Below are positions 9,701-11,456 of a stretch of DNA of 11,456 bases, one piece after another (positions within the stretch are counted from its first letter, which is position 1; each line of letters starts with the position of its first letter). The stretch is from Phoronis ovalis (lineage: Eukaryota > Phoronida > Phoronidae): contig JAOXYB010053034.1 in NCBI GenBank assembly GCA_028565635.1, forward strand, positions 1-11,456, read 5' to 3'. Position numbers and translations under genes: made by a program. The notes below the pieces were generated by a model. The model did no database searches. It saw nothing but the letters and a program-made list of their open reading frames with translations, and had not been told where the DNA came from.

Positions 9701-10928
9701 TAGCTGCTTTAATTTAATCTGATATGCACTGCAGTTAATCGTTTGATTTCAGATTCAGACCAACGTGAAAGTACTGACTTCTGAAAGAGACAAACTCAAC
9801 TTGATGTATGAAGAGGTATGCTAATTTTTTTGCTATTGTCTGCATGTGCACATGAATTGTGTAAAAACTTTTGTAAAGATATTGTAATCAGATTTTACAC
9901 CTACAAGGTGCTTGGCATGTTTTTAATTATAATTTCACTCATACGAGATTGATTTTGTGCTCTCAGTTTTTTACGCTGTTCAATCTGATATTACTATATT
10001 AGTATGATTTTGTTTTAATAATTTTCTTTTTTTTGGATAAAATTATGATTTTGTTATCTGTACAGCTGTTGTTTCATGGAAAGTTACTACAAAAACTGCC
10101 TCCTCTCCTCTTCATCCAGCCTCTTTAATTACCATTGGGACACCAATAATTCAAATGTTTCCTATTAAACATTTAAATGAGTGATTTTCAAAAATTAAAG
10201 TACTTTAGCTGCATCCATTGATACCTTTTCATGGTAAATCTCAAACTTTCTGTTTTCAGACCAAAAACGAGTTAAATAGAGTGCGACATCAGGTGATTCG
10301 TTCACCTAAATCTCCCAAAGTGTCACTAGCTGCTCAAGGTGTCTTACGTCGTGTAGAAAATGAAAGAGATGATGCTATTGCTAATCTTCGCCGTATGACA
10401 GCAGAAAGAGATACAATCAGGGAAAGAATAAAGGTCAGGAAATCTTTTTGCTGTTACACCAAGTTCATGCAAACAGTCTGCTTTGTACTTGAATGTTTTG
10501 ACCTTTACTACACAATTTAGCAGTGAGGTGGAATACTAAATGTTATGTTTTGAAATATTGATGCATTACATGAGGGCTGTTCCAGTTTTAGTTGTGGACA
10601 GAAGAGGCATTTTTTAGAAGACCCCGCAATCCGTAATATATTTAATATCATATTTTTAAAATCATAGATTAAAAATCTACCACCCATAATTATTTTATTG
10701 AAATGCATTCACCCCTCCCTTACAATTTAAAGAAGAACTGAAGAAAAATAATATCCAAACGAGTGATAAATCCTAGTATCATATAACATATGTTTGCTGG
10801 TTCCTTATCAACTGCAAATTTTCAGCTGTTTATCAAAATTACCATTCCAGATTGCTACTGAGACACAGCTTAATGACCGAGCTCGACTTGACCAGAGAAT
10901 AGATGACCTGGAAAATGTTTTACGAAAT
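488..10928 (+). CDS. CEP135: CEP135/TSGA10-family centriolar coiled-coil protein, internal part of a multi-exon gene
   Basis: Eleven exons join in one frame to give 521 codons with no stop, each bounded by AG and GT. The product is a long charged coiled coil. Family anchors recognised from memory of human CEP135 are, in order: FRRQRM with a following DDP..ADLL..AD.RI..LQQE block; EIERL...L.GGRP.DV.AL.SRNK.NE.LI.HLNIQVD.LQQ; SP.RLD.F.KGIEEE.D; RERDELQ..L..FE..M..IQ.NVK.LT.ERDKL; and LRR..AERD. CEP135/Bld10 sits at the cartwheel spoke tip and centriole wall; its N-terminus is reported to bind microtubules and CPAP and its C-terminus SAS-6. Here the first roughly 160 residues and the C-terminal half are missing because the gene runs off both sides of the window, not because it is broken. 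Family membership is very secure; whether to call it CEP135 or a pre-duplication CEP135/TSGA10 gene is open. Confidence 0.93.
2839..2860. repeat. Small perfect hairpin
   Basis: The arms CTTCATAG (2839-2846) and CTATGAAG (2853-2860) are perfect reverse complements around a six-base loop. The hairpin follows a T-run at 2822-2830, within the intron. No function is evident, and short stems like this arise by chance in AT-rich DNA. Confidence 0.4.
3043..3105 (+). promoter_or_regulatory. Possible internal promoter: CArG box, CCAAT box, GC box
   Basis: Three core-promoter or proximal-element motifs fall within 63 bp. CCAAATATGG at 3043-3052 is a perfect SRF-type CArG box. ATTGGCCAAT at 3080-3089 is a palindromic NF-Y CCAAT box. 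GGGGCGG at 3099-3105 is a GC box. No TATA box is obvious. The spacing is typical of a CCAAT/GC promoter, and the next feature downstream is an ATG-led, Arg/Ser-rich candidate first exon about 230 bp away. The motifs are seen directly; that they drive transcription is inference. They could also be an intronic enhancer or chance matches. Confidence 0.35.
3330..3383 (+). CDS. CEP135: Candidate alternative first coding exon with an Arg/Ser-rich N-terminus
   Basis: An ATG with A at -3 opens an 18-codon frame, MSLRSSRSSSRHRKNRTR, that ends at AGG|GTAAAT, a good 5' splice site. The end is phase 0, exactly what is needed to join the exon at 5813 or the microexon at 5057. The peptide is very basic (seven Arg/Lys) and rich in Ser. 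TSGA10, the short vertebrate paralogue, also begins with a short Arg/Ser/Pro-rich N-terminus as I recall it. Promoter-like motifs lie at 3043-3105. A poor AG acceptor at 3324-3325 would instead make a 58-nt internal exon, which in phase 0 hits a stop after seven codons. Coding use is inferred and unproven. Confidence 0.35.
5057..5095 (+). CDS. CEP135: Candidate 39-nt cassette microexon
   Basis: The segment is flanked by a strong acceptor, a long T-rich tract ending AAACAG at 5056, and a good donor, CAG|GTAACA, at 5096. It is 13 codons long, symmetric phase 0-0, and encodes SLSLQLEATDPTQ with no stop in the frame used by the gene. If included between 714 and 5813 it adds 13 residues inside the central coiled coil at a place where human CEP135 has none, so it would be an alternative rather than a constitutive exon. 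Thirteen is one short of two heptads, and the DPT part should weaken the helix, so inclusion would shift the register or make a kink. The splice signals and frame are seen; usage is inferred. Confidence 0.45.
5724..5777. repeat. Short tandem duplication, 27-base period
   Basis: TAGCTATTATGCAGTGTG at 5724-5741 recurs at 5751-5768 with one mismatch, and similarity continues weakly into AGTGTT after each copy, giving about two units of 27 bases. It lies 35-90 bases upstream of the acceptor of the exon at 5813, where a branch point would be expected. Confidence 0.65.
5813..5941 (+). CDS. CEP135: CEP135 exon: EIERL / GGRPYDV / SRNKSNERLISHLNIQ block
   Basis: 43 codons between acceptor TTCATTCAG and donor CAG|GTAATG, phase 0 at both ends. 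It encodes the most recognisable CEP135 signature in the window: EIERL, then LEGGRPYDVMALDSRNKSNE and LISHLNIQ, aligning with human EIERL, LDGGRSPDVLSLESRNKTNE and LIAHLNIQ. The Gly-Gly-Arg-Pro break interrupts the coiled coil, as in the family. As a symmetric exon it could be skipped without a frameshift. It would be the first shared exon of any transcript starting at the internal promoter proposed in the preceding intron. Confidence 0.96.
5942..6560 (+). other. Intron, 619 bp
   Basis: Donor GTAATG and acceptor TACTTTAAG. AT-rich; no gene is visible. The last 84 bases contain a duplicated segment (separate entry). An alternative acceptor CTAG at 6511-6514 inside the first copy would lead straight to an in-frame stop and is probably unused. 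Confidence 0.85.
6477..6551. repeat. Direct repeat abutting a 3' splice site
   Basis: The segment at 6477-6510 recurs at 6523-6551. The last 17 bases of each copy, TGATATATTTACTTATT, are identical; the first part is TATATTGTG in both, with five fewer bases in the second copy. The second copy ends nine bases before the acceptor AG at 6559-6560, so the polypyrimidine region of this acceptor appears to be a duplication product. Confidence 0.7.
6561..6776 (+). CDS. CEP135: CEP135 exon: coiled coil beginning VDYLQQ
   Basis: 72 codons, phase 0-0, from acceptor TTTAAG to donor AAG|GTAGCT. It begins VDYLQQKNRELEQRL, matching VDFLQQANKDLEKRI of human CEP135, and ends MADRDITEAK, matching TADKELGEAK. 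The whole exon is uninterrupted Glu/Lys/Leu-rich heptad sequence with no Pro or Gly, expected to form a dimeric rod. The alignment to human needs no gap over its full length as far as I can recall it. The open frame continues upstream past the acceptor, but those residues are hydrophobic, low-complexity intron sequence and are not part of the protein. Confidence 0.95.
6777..7304 (+). other. Intron, 528 bp
   Basis: Donor GTAGCT is moderate (+5 is C rather than G). Acceptor TACCATTTCAG. AT-rich, with only short open frames on both strands that carry no recognisable protein. Confidence 0.85.
7305..7370 (+). CDS. CEP135: CEP135 small coiled-coil exon, 22 codons
   Basis: A 66-nt phase 0-0 exon between acceptor CCATTTCAG and donor TCA|GTAAGG. 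It encodes IELERSRGELEGMDIENAHL followed by KS, a charged helix in the position of the human EIKRKLSEMQDLEETM region just after the GEAK motif. Sequence identity to vertebrate CEP135 is low here; the call rests on frame continuity, exact splice phases and matching spacing between the well-conserved flanking blocks. The exon is symmetric, so skipping it would preserve the frame. Confidence 0.88.
7656..7806 (+). CDS. CEP135: CEP135 coiled-coil exon ending in phase 1
   Basis: 151 nt: 50 codons plus one base, from acceptor GTTGTAG to donor ATG|GTAACT. It encodes a charged coiled coil starting ERNRLFEENAVLKSQ and ending with DKRKLSTRVSKLTAN, which fits the human EKQRLSKKVESFAVT segment. The leftover G joins the AG at the start of the next exon to give GAG (Glu), restoring ANERELVLEIERL, parallel to human VTERQLTLEVERM. 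This phase 1 junction is the only non-zero-phase intron wholly inside the window, so neither this exon nor the next can be skipped alone without a frameshift. Confidence 0.93.
7807..8130 (+). other. Phase 1 intron, 324 bp
   Basis: Donor GTAACT and acceptor GATATTTTGTAG. The frame of the following exon is open back to 8064, but those residues do not resemble the family and the spliced junction gives the expected Glu. Nothing else was recognised. Confidence 0.85.
8131..8363 (+). CDS. CEP135: CEP135 exon: SPNRLDAFIKGIEEE motif and Ser/Pro-rich linker
   Basis: 233 nt from acceptor TTTGTAG to donor AAG|GTACAA, ending in phase 0. After a short helix it carries GKSPNRLDAFIKGIEEEKDY, matching human RDRSPSRLDTFLKGIEEERDF, one of the best-conserved motifs of CEP135. 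The coil continues to about LQRML and then gives way to a flexible linker rich in Pro, Ser, Thr and Arg: RPRSPATSPMRTSSPSRKEK. Four Ser-Pro pairs in the exon are candidate sites for proline-directed kinases. The extended linker is longer than I recall in human CEP135. The antisense open frame over this exon has no recognisable product. Confidence 0.96.
8364..8795 (+). other. Intron, 432 bp
   Basis: Donor GTACAA, acceptor TTTTGTTTCAG with a strong pyrimidine tract. AT-rich; nothing recognised inside. Confidence 0.85.
8796..8930 (+). CDS. CEP135: CEP135 exon: second EERD-type repeat with Ser/Pro linker
   Basis: 45 codons, phase 0-0, between acceptor TTTCAG and donor AGG|GTATAC, a weak donor. 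It encodes VLEDERDHYKREYEMLRALR followed by a Ser/Thr/Pro/Arg linker ending SSTRSPPTKDR. The helical part parallels GIEEEKDYWKAEVDALQRML of the preceding exon (shared Glu, Asp, Lys, Glu and Leu positions), and both are followed by an S/P/R linker, so the exon looks like a divergent tandem copy of that module. I recall no clear counterpart at this position in human CEP135. Reading frame, splice signals and composition support it as real. Being symmetric, it can be included or skipped without a frameshift. Confidence 0.9.
8931..9349 (+). other. Intron, 419 bp
   Basis: Donor GTATAC is weak; acceptor GGTATTACAG is modest. AT-rich; no recognisable content. Confidence 0.85.
9350..9442 (+). CDS. CEP135: CEP135/TSGA10 exon: RERDELQNLLDKFERHMAE
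   Basis: 31 codons, phase 0-0, from acceptor ATTACAG to donor GAG|GTGATT. The core VMRERDELQNLLDKFERHMA aligns with human CEP135 ITRERDELQRMLERFEKYME and with TSGA10 TRDREELKCMLEKYERHLAE, which is where TSGA10 starts to resemble CEP135. The last residues, MAE, lead directly to IQTNVK in the next exon, as in both paralogues. The frame stays open for a further 225 bases into the intron, but that part is Trp/Cys/Phe-rich and has no family similarity. Confidence 0.96.
9443..9752 (+). other. Intron, 310 bp, with a small pentanucleotide repeat
   Basis: Donor GTGATT and acceptor TTTGATTTCAG. A TCTGT microsatellite at 9596-9620 (four perfect units, then one TTTGT) is the only structure noticed. Confidence 0.85.
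9596..9620 (+). repeat. TCTGT pentanucleotide microsatellite
   Basis: Four exact tandem TCTGT units at 9596-9615 followed by a TTTGT variant unit. It is short and intronic; likely polymorphic but with no evident role. Confidence 0.85.
9753..9815 (+). CDS. CEP135: CEP135/TSGA10 exon: IQTNVKVLTSERDKLNLMYEE
   Basis: A 63-nt phase 0-0 exon of exactly three heptads, between acceptor GATTTCAG and donor GAG|GTATGC. Its 21 residues match IQSNVKLLTAERDKLSVLYNE of human CEP135 and IQGNVKVLKSERDKIFLLYEQ of TSGA10 nearly position by position. It is too short to appear as an open frame of its own and is supported by this match plus exact splice phases on both sides. Confidence 0.97.
9816..10259 (+). other. 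Intron, 444 bp
   Basis: Donor GTATGC, acceptor CTTTCTGTTTTCAG with a strong pyrimidine tract. AT-rich; nothing recognised. Confidence 0.85.
10260..10433 (+). CDS. CEP135: TSGA10-like exon: RSPKSPK and LRRVENERD / LRRMTAERD
   Basis: 58 codons, phase 0-0, from acceptor TTTTCAG to donor AAG|GTCAGG (weak, C at +3). It carries a basic Ser-Pro patch, IRSPKSPKVS, then VLRRVENERDDAIANLRRMT and AERDTIRERIK. This resembles TSGA10 (CKSPKS, ILRRVETERDVAFTDLRRMT, TERDSLRERLK) more than human CEP135 (SLMEKEKELALSDLRRIMAE), and the Ser-Pro patch is shared with TSGA10 only, as I recall the sequences. The exon thus shows this gene keeps TSGA10-type features downstream of CEP135-type exons. If the weak donor is not used, the frame runs on for 28 codons and stops at 10518-10520. 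Confidence 0.95.
10434..10850 (+). other. Intron, 417 bp
   Basis: Weak donor GTCAGG and acceptor ACCATTCCAG. AT-rich; a minus-strand open frame at 10517-10708 has no recognisable product. Confidence 0.85.
10851..10928 (+). CDS. CEP135: TSGA10-like coiled-coil exon, last in window
   Basis: 26 codons, phase 0-0, between acceptor CCATTCCAG and the near-perfect donor AAT|GTAAGT. IATETQLNDRARLDQRIDDL and ENVLRN parallel TSGA10 IAQETAFNEKAHLEQRIEEL and ECTVHN closely; human CEP135 (ELEKTIEHLTCVNHQL) is more distant. The rest of the coiled coil and the C-terminus must follow in exons beyond the window. Confidence 0.95.
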
Positions 10929-11159
10929 GTAAGTGTATGTAAATGCAGGACTAACATTGTCACTGCTAAAGAAACTCAACATAATTAAAATAACTTCCTA
11001 TTATTTATCTGTGTTTTCTAGTCCTAATTTTTCTAAGGACCACTTAAGTTACTATCAAAAATATCTGAATGGAAATTTAAGTGGCATATTTATGATAGAC
11101 TAACAATTCACTGGAACTTTATCAAATGCAAATAACGTGATGATACAAAAACACACAGC
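10929..11159 (+). other. 5' part of the next intron
   Basis: Begins with the strong donor GTAAGT. AT-rich, with about one CpG across this stretch. It contains two interleaved inverted repeats: CCACTTAA at 11040-11047 with TTAAGTGG at 11077-11084, and a 13-base segment at 11052-11064 that matches the reverse complement of 11086-11098 at 12 of 13 positions. No gene is visible. Confidence 0.8.
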
Positions 11160-11456
11160 TTTTTATGCCCACCCACCATAGTGGAATGGGCATATAGTCG
11201 TAGTGTAGGCGGCGTCGTCGTATGTAACACTTTCTTTGTCTCGCGATAACAGCTTAAATTTTTACCCGATCGGTTTCATATTCGGCACAGGGTAAATACA
11301 GGTCAAAGTGCAGGTCGCATATACTTTTGACCTCGATTACTTCCAATATGGCCAACTGGCGGCCATGTTTGTTCTTGAGAGGGCATGTAACAATAAGTCT
11401 ATAGCCGCGAAGACGAAGCGCTACCTGGACGATTCAAAGGTGGTTCTAGGAAGGCC
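11160..11456. repeat. CpG-rich interspersed repeat with terminal hairpin, cut by window end
   Basis: Composition changes sharply here: about 18 CpG between 11190 and 11456 against about one in the preceding 260 bases. The left end forms a hairpin: ATGCCCA (11165-11171) pairs with TGGGCAT (11187-11193), and inside it CCAC (11173-11176) pairs with GTGG (11181-11184). A hairpin opening with GGGCATATAG followed by a GTCGT-rich tract is, from memory, a common form of dispersed repeats in molluscs and other marine invertebrates. No transposase or reverse transcriptase motif is seen. The last 57 bases are GC-rich and open in two frames, which may be a continuing element. The family and right boundary are unknown. 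Confidence 0.55.

Overview
The window is eukaryotic genomic DNA, most likely from an invertebrate animal. It is AT-rich, with short exons separated by GT–AG introns. It holds the middle part of one large plus-strand gene: an orthologue of the centriole protein CEP135 (Bld10 in flies and algae), the family that also contains the vertebrate sperm protein TSGA10. A mollusc or similar lophotrochozoan is my best guess, from the gene architecture and a CpG-rich dispersed-type repeat at the right edge. That placement is tentative.

Layout: 1-487 is the tail of an upstream intron. Eleven coding exons follow at 488-714, 5813-5941, 6561-6776, 7305-7370, 7656-7806, 8131-8363, 8796-8930, 9350-9442, 9753-9815, 10260-10433 and 10851-10928. 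Joined, they make 1565 nt, an uninterrupted frame of 521 codons plus two leading bases. The introns inside the window are all phase 0 except the one between 7806 and 8131 (phase 1); the intron entering at 488 is also phase 1. Both the 5' end of the gene (in CEP135 the N-terminal microtubule-binding coiled coil) and its 3' end (in CEP135 the region that binds SAS-6) lie outside the window. From 10929 the sequence is intron, and about 11160 to the end is a CpG-rich repeat.

The protein is almost entirely charged coiled coil, broken by Ser/Pro/Arg-rich linkers in the exons at 8131, 8796 and 10260. Its first two-thirds read like vertebrate CEP135. The exons at 10260 and 10851 read more like TSGA10, as expected for a single gene retaining features of both vertebrate paralogues.

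The most interesting stretch is the first intron in the window (715-5812, 5.1 kb, eight times longer than the next). It separates two exons whose protein products join without a gap relative to human CEP135. It contains (a) a cluster of a perfect CArG box, a palindromic CCAAT box and a GC box at 3043-3105; (b) about 230 bp downstream, an ATG opening an 18-codon Arg/Ser-rich frame that ends exactly at a good 5' splice site, in the phase needed to join the next exon; and (c) at 5057-5095, a well-formed 39-nt phase 0 microexon. Together they suggest, as inference, an internal promoter making a shorter isoform without the N-terminal region, plus a cassette exon that shifts the coiled-coil register. 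No RNA genes, CRISPR arrays or intact transposon genes were seen.
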